Assembly: GCA_003241175.1 (NCBI GenBank) | Contig: QFOI01000177.1 | Location: 1-11,819 of the forward strand | From: Pseudopedobacter saltans | GTDB lineage: Bacteria > Bacteroidota > Bacteroidia > Chitinophagales > Chitinophagaceae | Reading direction: 5' to 3' | DNA length: 11,819 nucleotides | Shown: positions 1 through 6,410 of the stretch, piece by piece | How positions within the stretch are numbered: the stretch's first letter is position 1 | Layout of the letters: every line of letters begins with the position of its first letter | The notes under the pieces: model-generated | What the model saw: only the letters and a program-made list of their open reading frames with translations | What the model was told of the DNA's origin: nothing | Database searches by the model: none | Position numbers and translations under genes: made by a program

Positions 1-829
1 AATTAGCCAAAGCGACTTGCGTTGGTGTAAAACAACTAAAACAATTGAACTGGTGTACTTTTCTAAATTCTCTCATCAGATTGGCACCTCCAATAGCATA
101 ACCGAGTTTCCAACCAGTGCAATTGTATGTTTTCCCAAATGAAAAACAAGCAAATCCACGTTCAATCAATTCTGGATAACGCAGAATGCTCTGATGTTGA
201 TAGTCATCATATATAAGATGTTCGTAAACTTCATCAGAAACGACAACGATAGAAGTATTTCTTGTTATGTCAATCAATTCTTTCATGTCGTTTTCGGACA
301 ATACACTTCCAGTCGGATTGTGTGGGGAATTGATTAAAATGGCCTTTGTTTTGGGAGATAATTTTTCACGAACTTTTTCCCAAGGAATCTGGTAAGACGG
401 TGCTTCCAGTTGGATAAGGATGGGTTTTGCCTGGCACAATTCAATATTGGGAACGTAACTGTCATAGGAAGGATCGAACAAAATAACTTCATCTCCAGGT
501 AATAAAAAACTACTCAAAGCGGAATAGATCGCATAAGTTCCGCCTGGTGTGATGGTGATCTGGGTATCGGCATCAATTTCTGATTGGTAAAGGTCGGCTA
601 CTTTACTGGCTAATTTTTCACGCAAAAGCGGATATCCGTTTGTATGCGCGTATTGGTTCGCCCCATCCAACATGGCTTTGTTTACAAGTGCAATGAGTTC
701 CTCGCTCATATTGTAATCCGGAAATCCTTGACCTAGGTTGACTGCACCATATTGTAAGGCCAACTGGCTCATTTCTGAAAAAATAGTTAATCCAACATGA
801 GGCAATTTGGTATACGGTAACGAAAACAT
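1..829 (-). CDS. PLP-dependent aminotransferase, methionine/kynurenine aminotransferase type (C-terminus cut off by window edge)
   Basis: Class I/II fold-type I aminotransferase; the first 276 residues are in the window and the frame stays open to base 1. I translated it by hand from the ATG at 829-827 (MFSLPYTKLP...). Visible landmarks are LGQGFPDY near residues 32-39, which binds substrate; the TPGGTYAIYSAL stretch near 94-105, which contacts the cofactor phosphate; NPTG at 171-174; SDEVYEH at 198-204; and SFGKTYNCTGWKLGY with the Schiff-base lysine K233. The last motif, followed by RKVHQFN, closely matches what I recall of E. coli YbdL (methionine aminotransferase, about 386 aa), so roughly 110 residues are missing. 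Known members transaminate methionine, aromatic amino acids or kynurenine, often with 2-oxo acid acceptors such as KMTB in methionine salvage; the exact substrate cannot be read here. It lies 51 bp downstream of the phosphatase gene on the same strand, and a long palindrome sits just upstream of its start. Confidence 0.93.
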   Translation of the reverse strand, partial: MFSLPYTKLPHVGLTIFSEMSQLALQYGAVNLGQGFPDYNMSEELIALVNKAMLDGANQYAHTNGYPLLREKLASKVADLYQSEIDADTQITITPGGTYAIYSALSSFLLPGDEVILFDPSYDSYVPNIELCQAKPILIQLEAPSYQIPWEKVREKLSPKTKAILINSPHNPTGSVLSENDMKELIDITRNTSIVVVSDEVYEHLIYDDYQHQSILRYPELIERGFACFSFGKTYNCTGWKLGYAIGGANLMREFRKVHQFNCFSCFTPTQVALAN

Positions 830-832
830 ATG

Positions 833-861
833 TTTATCTTTTTTGTGACAATAAAGATAAA
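833..861. promoter_or_regulatory. 29-bp near-perfect palindrome upstream of the aminotransferase start (operator-like)
   Basis: The left arm TTTATCTTT (833-841) is the exact reverse complement of AAAGATAAA (853-861). Inside it, TTGT (843-846) pairs with ACAA (848-851) around G847, and only the T842/T852 pair mismatches. The dyad lies 3 nt from the aminotransferase ATG and fills much of the 51-bp gap after the phosphatase gene. On the minus strand it contains TATCTTTA, one mismatch from the Bacteroidota -7 box. There is no U-tract after it on either strand, so it is unlikely to be a terminator. An operator for a dimeric regulator, or an mRNA hairpin occluding the start, are the readings I favour; both are inference. 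Confidence 0.5.
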
Positions 862-880
862 GCGTAGATCGAAAGTGACA

Positions 881-1690
881 CTACACCCAATTCTTTTCCT
901 TGAAATATTGGGGTATTTCGGCACTAACCATTTCCTTTCCTTCGTCAAGGAAAAGTTCTCTGTTTTGAATGTTGAGGTGTTCTACTGTTTTGTAAAAAGA
1001 AGCTCTTGTGGCTAGTTCTTTCAAGGCATGAAGATGGCGCTCGTGGTGCATATCTGTTCCCAAAAGATCAATAAGTCCTTCTTTGGCCAATTTTTCTACA
1101 GCAATCTGGACATGTTTTCCATAATAGCCTGAGAAAGAAAGAAGGTTGCTTTGCATCAGGCATCCCAGATCTTTCATACGATGGTAACGCTCCATGTTGC
1201 CATGATAGTAATTATAACGTTCCGGATGTGCCAAAATCGGTTGAAGACCTTTTGCCTGTAGTCCAAAAATGGCATTTTCTATATTGGAAGATTCAGCCAA
1301 ATAAGACATTTCGATCAAAATATATTTGTGGCTTTTCCCAAAAGTCAACAAAGGATAGTCTTGATTTATTTTTTCTTCAAGACTCATGTCCGTCATGTAT
1401 TCGGATGCTGCATCTATAGGAAAATCAATATTTTGACGTTTCAATTCTTCTCTAACTTCTGCCAATCTAGGTAATATTGTCAAAGGCGTATTGGGATGCA
1501 CTTCGGCCAAAGTGTGTGGTGTGCATATAAGTTTCTCATAACCAAGCTCTTGAAGTTCTCCAATAAATCGAATGGTATCCTCCATTTTCTGAAGACCATC
1601 ATCTAAGTCTGGCAAAAGGTGTGAATGCATGTCAACTCCGATAAAAGATAAGTCGGCCTTGACTTTTTTAGGTTTGAAAAATGAAAACAT
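881..1690 (-). CDS. PHP-domain tyrosine-protein phosphatase, CpsB/CapC/YwqE family
   Basis: A 269-aa metal-dependent phosphatase of the polymerase-and-histidinol-phosphatase fold, the usual length for CpsB/YwqE. The metal-ligand set is complete: HSH at H22/H24 followed by DLDDG, TPH with H59, the SEY glutamate E97, HPER with H155, and GTDMHH with D213 and H215. Characterised relatives (S. pneumoniae CpsB, B. subtilis YwqE) are cytoplasmic Mn-dependent enzymes that dephosphorylate the bacterial tyrosine kinases controlling capsule or exopolysaccharide export. The N-terminal MFSFFKPKK is a short basic segment typical of Bacteroidota members rather than a signal peptide. No tyrosine kinase or polysaccharide gene is adjacent, so the substrate is unknown. 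A TAACTTTG box 53 nt upstream is a plausible promoter. The start at 1690 is the only upstream ATG that fits the family N-terminus. Confidence 0.93.
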   Translation of the reverse strand: MFSFFKPKKVKADLSFIGVDMHSHLLPDLDDGLQKMEDTIRFIGELQELGYEKLICTPHTLAEVHPNTPLTILPRLAEVREELKRQNIDFPIDAASEYMTDMSLEEKINQDYPLLTFGKSHKYILIEMSYLAESSNIENAIFGLQAKGLQPILAHPERYNYYHGNMERYHRMKDLGCLMQSNLLSFSGYYGKHVQIAVEKLAKEGLIDLLGTDMHHERHLHALKELATRASFYKTVEHLNIQNRELFLDEGKEMVSAEIPQYFKEKNWV

Positions 1691-1928
1691 CGTCTAAAAT
1701 TTAAGTCCTTTTTCCTTCTTTATATACAATAAAGAATGGTTGGCAAAGTTATGATTTGTTAACTTAATGCCGGGTTATTATAAACAAGCAATATGCCTAA
1801 AATAGTATTTACCTAAATATTAACCAAATCTGCCTACAAAAAACGCTTTTTTGGAGCTTATGGCACCAAACTTGAATTATACATAATCGGAAATCAAGCT
1901 ATTATTTAAACATAAAAAGAATTGAATT
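1691..1928. other. Divergent intergenic region between the phosphatase and DUF6600 genes
   Basis: A 238-bp AT-rich spacer between two divergent start codons. It carries the TAACTTTG box of the phosphatase gene. For the DUF6600 gene I find no clean TAnnTTTG; a loose candidate is the TATTATTTAA stretch about 25 nt before its ATG. A short A6/T6 hairpin near 1840-1852 is too weak to name. I see no small ORF or RNA gene here. Confidence 0.5.
1744..1751 (-). promoter_or_regulatory. Bacteroidota -7 box upstream of the PHP phosphatase gene
   Basis: The minus strand reads TAACTTTG, an exact match to TAnnTTTG, placed 53 nt before the phosphatase ATG. No convincing TTTG element is found about 20 nt further upstream, so this is a candidate based on the -7 box and position only. 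Confidence 0.45.
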
Positions 1929-3500
1929 ATGAAAAAACTTTACTTACATAAAAGACTTGGAATTGCCATCGGAAGTTTATTACTAGTGTTTGGACTGGCA
2001 AGTTGCACGGTATATTCCCAAGGACAACAGTATCCCAATACGGTATACAACCAACAGCCAGCAGATAATGGTCAAGGGTATGACGATAATGGCTATTATG
2101 ATGATGCCAGTCAGCCGGAAATAAACTTCAATAATTTTTACTCGGCATTGTCTCCTTACGGAACTTGGCGTAATTACGGTAGCTATGGTCAAGTATGGGT
2201 ATGTTCCGATCCTAATTTCAGACCATATTATTCCGGTGGATCATGGGTCAATACCAATATGGGATGGAGCTGGAATTCTACCTACAATTGGGGATGGGCT
2301 CCTTTTCACTACGGTCGTTGGGGTTTTGCATCTGGTATGGGTTGGTACTGGGTTCCAGGTTACGAATGGGCTCCTGCTTGGGTATATTGGGGAAATGCCT
2401 CCAACAATTATGCATGGGCGCCGGTTGCTCCAGGGATGAGTATAGGCGTCAATATATCAATAGGATCGATTCCTGTCAATATGTGGACATATCTTCCTGG
2501 ACGTTATATGGGCTATTCCAATATGAACAGGTATTATATACCTCATACACAGAACAATGTTTACATACGCAATACAACCATTATCAACAATTATACGGTT
2601 ATCAACAACAATAACAATATTAGGTATTCTAGAGGCCCTCAAGCAAGCGATGTCAGCAGATATACAGGACGTCCTGTAAATACTGTGAGAGTGGTCAACT
2701 CTAATAACGTTTCTAATAATGGTCGTGTGTCCAACGGTACTATGAGTGTCTATCGTCCTGGCCGAAATGGAGGTGGAAATAACAACAATACAAGAGGTAA
2801 CACTAATGTAAATAATGGAAATGGATTTACTAGAGGGGGTAACAACAATCAAAATAACAACCAGAATAATTCAACTATTGGAAGAAATAATCCTCTAGAG
2901 AATAGAAACAATAATACAGATACAAGGAACGGCAATAATAGTAACGATAGAAATGGCTCCTTTGGTGGTAGGAATACGTCAACTCCCAATCAAAATAATG
3001 CAGGAAATGTAAATAACAACAACAATGGAACTTGGAATAGGGATGCTTCTAGAAATTCTTCTAACAGGAATAACAATACGGATCAACAAAGGGTAAATAC
3101 CCAACCAGTCCAAAATCCTAGTACAGGAACCAACAATACGAATGTTCCTCAAAACAACAACAATCGTGGTTCTAGATGGGGCAATTGGGGTAGGGCGTCT
3201 AATGCTACTAATACAAACACTCAGCCATCAAACAATGTAAATACTAATACAAATAGCAATAATTGGCAGAGTCGTGGAGGTTCTAATGTTCAGCGTAGTA
3301 ATACTCCGGCACCTTCTACAAATTTCAACAGGAGTGCGCCTCAAAACGTAAACAGGGCTCCCATACAAAATACGCAAAGAAGTACGCCAGTAGTAACTCC
3401 TAGTAACAATAGACCTGCTACACAAAGTCAAACTCAGAGCCGCCCACAAAATTTTAACGGCGGAAAATTTTCTAGAGGGGAAAGTAGAGGCAGACGGTAA
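1929..3500 (+). CDS. DUF6600-type aromatic-rich lipoprotein with long Asn-rich tail
   Basis: A 523-aa exported protein. Residues 1-26 form a lipoprotein signal peptide ending in the lipobox LASC, with Cys26 the predicted lipidated residue. After a short acidic Tyr/Asp linker comes the domain at about 69-192: FYSALSPYGTW, then repeated Trp/Gly/Tyr motifs (GWSWNS, WGWAPFHYGRW, GWYWVPGYEWAPAWVYW, YAWAPVAPG). This matches the DUF6600 / WXXGXW-repeat type known from many envelope proteins of unknown function. A segment at about 209-250 (RNTTIINNYTVIN...RGPQASDVSRYTGRPV) is also usual for this group. From about residue 279 to the end it is Asn-rich low complexity with scattered Arg, Thr and Gly, ending in GESRGRR. 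Start: ATG 1929, just before the basic MKKLYLHKR. It appears monocistronic, with its own terminator. The function is unknown; a surface or periplasmic structural role is inference. Confidence 0.88.
   Translation: MKKLYLHKRLGIAIGSLLLVFGLASCTVYSQGQQYPNTVYNQQPADNGQGYDDNGYYDDASQPEINFNNFYSALSPYGTWRNYGSYGQVWVCSDPNFRPYYSGGSWVNTNMGWSWNSTYNWGWAPFHYGRWGFASGMGWYWVPGYEWAPAWVYWGNASNNYAWAPVAPGMSIGVNISIGSIPVNMWTYLPGRYMGYSNMNRYYIPHTQNNVYIRNTTIINNYTVINNNNNIRYSRGPQASDVSRYTGRPVNTVRVVNSNNVSNNGRVSNGTMSVYRPGRNGGGNNNNTRGNTNVNNGNGFTRGGNNNQNNNQNNSTIGRNNPLENRNNNTDTRNGNNSNDRNGSFGGRNTSTPNQNNAGNVNNNNNGTWNRDASRNSSNRNNNTDQQRVNTQPVQNPSTGTNNTNVPQNNNNRGSRWGNWGRASNATNTNTQPSNNVNTNTNSNNWQSRGGSNVQRSNTPAPSTNFNRSAPQNVNRAPIQNTQRSTPVVTPSNNRPATQSQTQSRPQNFNGGKFSRGESRGRR
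2763..3464 (+). repeat. Low-complexity AAT/AAC-rich coding tract
   Basis: Within the DUF6600 gene, most codons from residue 279 onward are AAT/AAC (Asn) with AGA/CGT, GGA/GGT and ACT/ACA between them. Short runs of AAC or AAT recur many times, but I see no fixed repeat period. Such a tract can recombine or slip, and it encodes a disordered, polar tail. It also explains several spurious reading frames on both strands here. Confidence 0.8.
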
Positions 3501-3524
3501 TAGTTTTTAAATAGATAAGGAAAC

Positions 3525-3560
3525 GCAGGATACGCCAAAAGGCGTATCCTGCTGTGTTTT
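3525..3560 (+). terminator. Rho-independent terminator after the DUF6600 gene
   Basis: A perfect 12-bp stem: GCAGGATACGCC (3525-3536), loop AAAA (3537-3540), GGCGTATCCTGC (3541-3552), then a U-rich TGTGTTTT. It lies 24 nt after the DUF6600 stop codon. The hairpin also argues against an upstream GTG start at 3554 for the next gene, because that codon would sit at the base of the terminator. Confidence 0.9.
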
Positions 3561-3581
3561 ATAGATATTGTATAGTTTCTT

Positions 3582-3589
3582 TACATTTG
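3582..3589 (+). promoter_or_regulatory. Bacteroidota -7 box for the DUF3810 gene
   Basis: TACATTTG is an exact TAnnTTTG, with TTTA (3558-3561, one mismatch from TTTG) exactly 20 nt upstream as the -33 element. It lies just after the DUF6600 terminator and 18 nt before the ATG at 3608, which supports that start codon. Confidence 0.6.
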
Positions 3590-3607
3590 AAAACAATATC
3601 GCTACAA

Positions 3608-4672
3608 ATGAAACAATCAACTATATCAAGACCGAAGTGGATCGCGCTAGTAGTCTTCATCGTATTTATAGTTCTCATACAACTAGTCATTTCTTATAGT
3701 CATTCTATCGAGACTTGGTACTCCTCAGGTTTATATCCTTTCATTGCAAATACATTACGAATTCTACTAGGTTGGCTACCATTTAGTGTTGGCGATATTG
3801 GCTACATGATTACAATATTGGTTTTCGCATTTGGTATTGTACGTTTTTTCAGAAAAATGTTTAAAAGGAAATTGTCATGGAAACGAAGTGGCTATAATTT
3901 TTTTCGTATTGTTTTGTTTCTTGCGATTGTGTATGTTGTTTTTTATTCTTTTTGGGGATTAAACTATTATAGAAAAGGAATCGCGTTTCAACTCAATATT
4001 GAACGTAAACCTTATACGACAGATGAGTTGATGGATTTGACAAAAAGTTTGGCTGAACAGACAAGTCAATATAGAAAAAGTATTTCTTCGAACTCTGAAT
4101 ATCATTTGGACAAAAGTGAATTATTCGGGTTGGCCAAAACAGCCTATGATTCCGTACAGCAGACTTATGGTTTTTTGCAATTCAAACATAAAAGTACGAA
4201 AGCCTCACTGTTTGGAGTTTTGGGTAACTATTTAGGATATACTGGCTATTACAATCCATTTTCAGGAGAAGCTCAGATAAACATGAAAACGCCAGATGTC
4301 GTTTTGCCTGCTGTCGTTTGCCATGAAATGGCGCACCAACTAGGTTATGCAACGGAAGATGAAGCTAACTTTGTTGGTTATTTGGCGGCCTCTCATTCTC
4401 ATAACAAAGTGTTTTTGTATTCCATCTATTTGGACTTATATCGGTATGCGGCCAGCGAATTGTTTGTTCGTGACTCTTCCAAATACATATTGGTAAAACA
4501 ATCGCTTGACACTTTAGTGAAAAAAGATCTTAAGGATATAAGAGACTATAAGGTTATCAATGTTATCTATGGGCAATATCTCAAGGCCAATAACCAACCA
4601 CAAGGTATCGATACTTACAGTGACGTAATATCACTACTCATGGCGTACAGACGTAAATACGGTAAGATATAG
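3608..4672 (+). CDS. DUF3810-type membrane protein with HExxH zincin-like motif
   Basis: A 354-aa protein that I recognise as the DUF3810 type, common in Bacteroidota and Firmicutes; its function is not established. The N-terminal third is membrane: hydrophobic segments at about 11-30, 44-60, 65-82 and 99-116. The remainder is a soluble domain with GNYLGYTGYYNPFSGEAQIN (residues 206-225) and VCHEMAHQLGYATEDEANF (237-255). H239, E240 and H243 form an HExxH motif, and E252 about 9 residues after the second His could be a third metal ligand, so a metallopeptidase-like zinc site is plausible but unproven here. I prefer ATG 3608 over the in-frame GTG at 3554 because the latter overlaps the preceding terminator and precedes the -7 box. 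The stop is 4 nt from that of the convergent GT-like gene. Confidence 0.87.
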   Translation: MKQSTISRPKWIALVVFIVFIVLIQLVISYSHSIETWYSSGLYPFIANTLRILLGWLPFSVGDIGYMITILVFAFGIVRFFRKMFKRKLSWKRSGYNFFRIVLFLAIVYVVFYSFWGLNYYRKGIAFQLNIERKPYTTDELMDLTKSLAEQTSQYRKSISSNSEYHLDKSELFGLAKTAYDSVQQTYGFLQFKHKSTKASLFGVLGNYLGYTGYYNPFSGEAQINMKTPDVVLPAVVCHEMAHQLGYATEDEANFVGYLAASHSHNKVFLYSIYLDLYRYAASELFVRDSSKYILVKQSLDTLVKKDLKDIRDYKVINVIYGQYLKANNQPQGIDTYSDVISLLMAYRRKYGKI

Positions 4673-4676
4673 TTGA

Positions 4677-5696
4677 CTATAAAAACCAAGTTGATAAAGA
4701 GTGATCGTTGGGAGACTCAATGACATTACTAGTAAGATAGTCGATGAATTTTGCCCTAACGTTTTCCGCTTTGTACATAGTGATGAATGCTTGCCCCAAT
4801 TGCTCACTCTCAAAATGCGTCAATGCAAAAGCATTTTCGTTAAACCATGTGTAAACGGTACTGTCTTTTTGTAGTAAAATGGGTACGTTGTATTGAGCAG
4901 ACTGCAAGGCAAATAGATTGTCACTGTCTTCTTCTGGTAAATGGATCGTGCAATAGCTAGCACCAATTAAATCAGCTAGTTCCGTGTCGTTAGGCTGATT
5001 GACTATATTGACATCTTCTCGATATTTATAGTTGGAAACTGCTTCTTGCAGGGGTTGTATATTATCGGTTAGCAAAATAATCTTCATGCCACTTTTCTGC
5101 CATTTTTTGAAAATGGAAAATCCTTTTAGGATCGTGATAATACGGTCGATGTCTTGTCCTAGTCCATTCACCAAAAAATAATCATTTCCATCGGCATATT
5201 TCTCTTTAATGTCCAAAGATTCTTCCCAGTTGATGGGACGGAAAAAAGATGCAATGGAAGGATTGTAGAGTACAATGTTTTTTTGAGGAAAATCGACCTC
5301 TAATTTTTCCTTTATTTTAATGGAATAAGTCAAAAAAGAAATGGAATGCTTTTGTATAAAAACATTACTAGCTTCTCCGAATCGAAATGTTGGGTTGTCA
5401 ATAATTATTGTTTGCGCTAAAGGACTATCCACCTGAATGGCTTTTTGATCTAAGAGAATCTTTTCAATACCCCATTTTTTTATGATAGGCGAAAATCTAA
5501 ATTTGTTGCGCAGCCAAGATCCAAGTGTCCCGGCGGCTTCTTTTGAGGAAACTTTGACTAAAAGATTGTCCTTTTGGGTGAAGAATTTCGGTTCTTCAGA
5601 TGCATCCACCACCTTAAAATTATATTGCGCCTGCAATTCTTTCAGTAAAGTTGCCGTGTATTTTGAGGTAGAAGACTGTATCAACATCCATTTCAT
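4677..5696 (-). CDS. Degenerate GT-B / glycosyltransferase-family-4-like protein
   Basis: A 339-aa cytoplasmic-looking protein with no signal peptide or membrane segment. The second half resembles a GT4 C-terminal domain: YFLVNGLGQDIDRIITILKG (173-192) with FSIFKKWQ following, MKIILLTD (204-211), VNIVNQPNDTELADLIGASYCTIHLPEEDSDN (229-260), LFALQSAQYNVPILLQ (261-276), and a terminal helix region LGQAFITMYKAENVRAKFIDY. In active GT4 enzymes the segment near 257-265 carries the E-x7-E donor-site motif; here the aligned positions read D257 and Q265, and the usual G-R/K phosphate-binding pair after the first strand is not evident. The N-terminal half is diverged and I cannot place it firmly. The call is by eye and fold-level only. 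The gene looks monocistronic, with a promoter box 5 nt before the ATG, and is divergent from the DUF1573 pair. Confidence 0.58.
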   Translation of the reverse strand: MKWMLIQSSTSKYTATLLKELQAQYNFKVVDASEEPKFFTQKDNLLVKVSSKEAAGTLGSWLRNKFRFSPIIKKWGIEKILLDQKAIQVDSPLAQTIIIDNPTFRFGEASNVFIQKHSISFLTYSIKIKEKLEVDFPQKNIVLYNPSIASFFRPINWEESLDIKEKYADGNDYFLVNGLGQDIDRIITILKGFSIFKKWQKSGMKIILLTDNIQPLQEAVSNYKYREDVNIVNQPNDTELADLIGASYCTIHLPEEDSDNLFALQSAQYNVPILLQKDSTVYTWFNENAFALTHFESEQLGQAFITMYKAENVRAKFIDYLTSNVIESPNDHSLSTWFL

Positions 5697-5701
5697 CGAT
5701 G

Positions 5702-5733
5702 CAAAGGTATTAGAATGTCGATAATTAGAGAAA
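5702..5733 (-). promoter_or_regulatory. Promoter of the GT-like gene, probably leaderless
   Basis: The minus strand reads TACCTTTG (5709-5702), an exact TAnnTTTG box, with TTTC (5733-5730, one mismatch) 20 nt upstream. The box ends only 5 nt before the ATG at 5696, so transcription would begin at or next to the start codon. Confidence 0.6.
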
Positions 5734-5761
5734 TGTGCGGCGAAAGAAGAACTTTTTGTTG

Positions 5762-5769
5762 TAAATTTG
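5762..5769 (+). promoter_or_regulatory. Bacteroidota -7 box for the first DUF1573 gene
   Basis: TAAATTTG matches TAnnTTTG and lies 44 nt before the ATG at 5814. No TTTG element is seen at the expected distance upstream. It is divergent from the GT-like gene promoter, whose -33 lies about 30 bp away. Confidence 0.45.
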
Positions 5770-5813
5770 TTTAGAAGGGTTTTCTTATTGTCTAAACCTT
5801 AAAAAAAGCGCTG

Positions 5814-6377
5814 ATGAAAAGAATTGTAGACGCAGTTTTTTTGTTTTTGGGACTTTTTTTGTTCCAGTCCGCTTTCGCTCAGAAAGCGGTAATGCCTTTA
5901 GTGCAAGCGCCTAAAGACGCTTCCCAATATGTGGAAATTGATGATGCTGACCACGATTTTGGAAATATACAGTTCAAAAAAGCTGTCGATTATCGCGTTC
6001 ATGTACAGAATATAAGTAAAGATACCATTACCTTGGCCAATGTTCAGGTTAGTTGTGGCTGTACCATTCCAGAATGGAAAAGAGGACCATACGCACCAAG
6101 AGATACTTTTTCCATAAAAGTATCATTCAATGGTTACGCAGATGGCAAATTTGTTCGTACGTTAACCCTTTTGTTCAATGACAAAGAAAAAAGCAATATT
6201 GTAAAAGTTTTGACTTTTAGAGGTGTTGGTTTTGAAAAATTGCCGGTGGCCGTAGATTATGGTAATGATGGAATTGATGATATCGACGACATTGATGCTA
6301 TGGCAAGTACAAAGAAAATTGTAAAAGATTTAAAAGAAAGTCGTAGGAATCGTTACTATTCTACAAAAATTCGGTAG
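5814..6377 (+). CDS. DUF1573 domain exported protein with charged C-terminal tail
   Basis: A 187-aa protein. It has a Sec signal peptide over residues 1-22 (hydrophobic VFLFLGLFLF core, likely cleavage after AFA-Q). The DUF1573 domain at about 41-140 has the typical HDFGNIQFKKAVDYRVHVQNISKDTITL start and the conserved SCGCTIPEW motif near 79-87, an Ig-like beta-sandwich family found abundantly in Bacteroidota periplasm. After the domain there is an unusual tail: an acidic DGIDDIDDID stretch (about 152-161), then a basic KKIVKDLKESRRNR segment. The role of DUF1573 proteins is not established. It is followed 33 nt later by a second DUF1573 gene, suggesting a duplicated pair, though the second has its own promoter-like box. 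Confidence 0.9.
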   Translation: MKRIVDAVFLFLGLFLFQSAFAQKAVMPLVQAPKDASQYVEIDDADHDFGNIQFKKAVDYRVHVQNISKDTITLANVQVSCGCTIPEWKRGPYAPRDTFSIKVSFNGYADGKFVRTLTLLFNDKEKSNIVKVLTFRGVGFEKLPVAVDYGNDGIDDIDDIDAMASTKKIVKDLKESRRNRYYSTKIR

Positions 6378-6385
6378 TATATTTG
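6378..6385 (+). promoter_or_regulatory. Possible internal -7 box for the second DUF1573 gene
   Basis: TATATTTG begins immediately after the TAG stop of the first DUF1573 gene and lies 25 nt before the next ATG. It matches TAnnTTTG, but no -33 element is apparent, and AT-rich sequence yields such matches by chance. Confidence 0.35.
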
Positions 6386-6410
6386 CTACACTTTTAATAA
6401 AACCAGAATC

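Noticed and set aside
1840..1853. A6-CGC-T6 hairpin in the divergent intergenic region
   Set aside because: The stem is almost entirely A-T, and it is not placed after any gene on the strand where it would act as a terminator.
2457..2852. Minus-strand 131-aa ORF inside the DUF6600 gene
   Set aside because: It is the complement of the Asn-codon tract (Ile/Val/Thr-rich by consequence) and has no independent support.
3554..3607. In-frame GTG extension of the DUF3810 gene
   Set aside because: The codon lies at the base of the preceding terminator hairpin and upstream of the -7 box; the extra 18 residues do not look like a family N-terminus.
4668..4681. Small inverted repeat TATAG-TTGA-CTATA spanning the two convergent stop codons
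   Set aside because: Only a 5-bp AT-rich stem without a U-tract on either strand after it; the symmetry arises from two facing TAG stops and is too weak to call a terminator.
5482..5724. Plus-strand 80-aa ORF over the start of the GT-like gene
   Set aside because: It covers the minus-strand gene start and its promoter and shows no recognisable protein features.
5780..5804. GGTTT...AAACC inverted repeat before the first DUF1573 gene
   Set aside because: A 5-bp stem with an 11-nt or longer loop is expected by chance in this AT-rich sequence.
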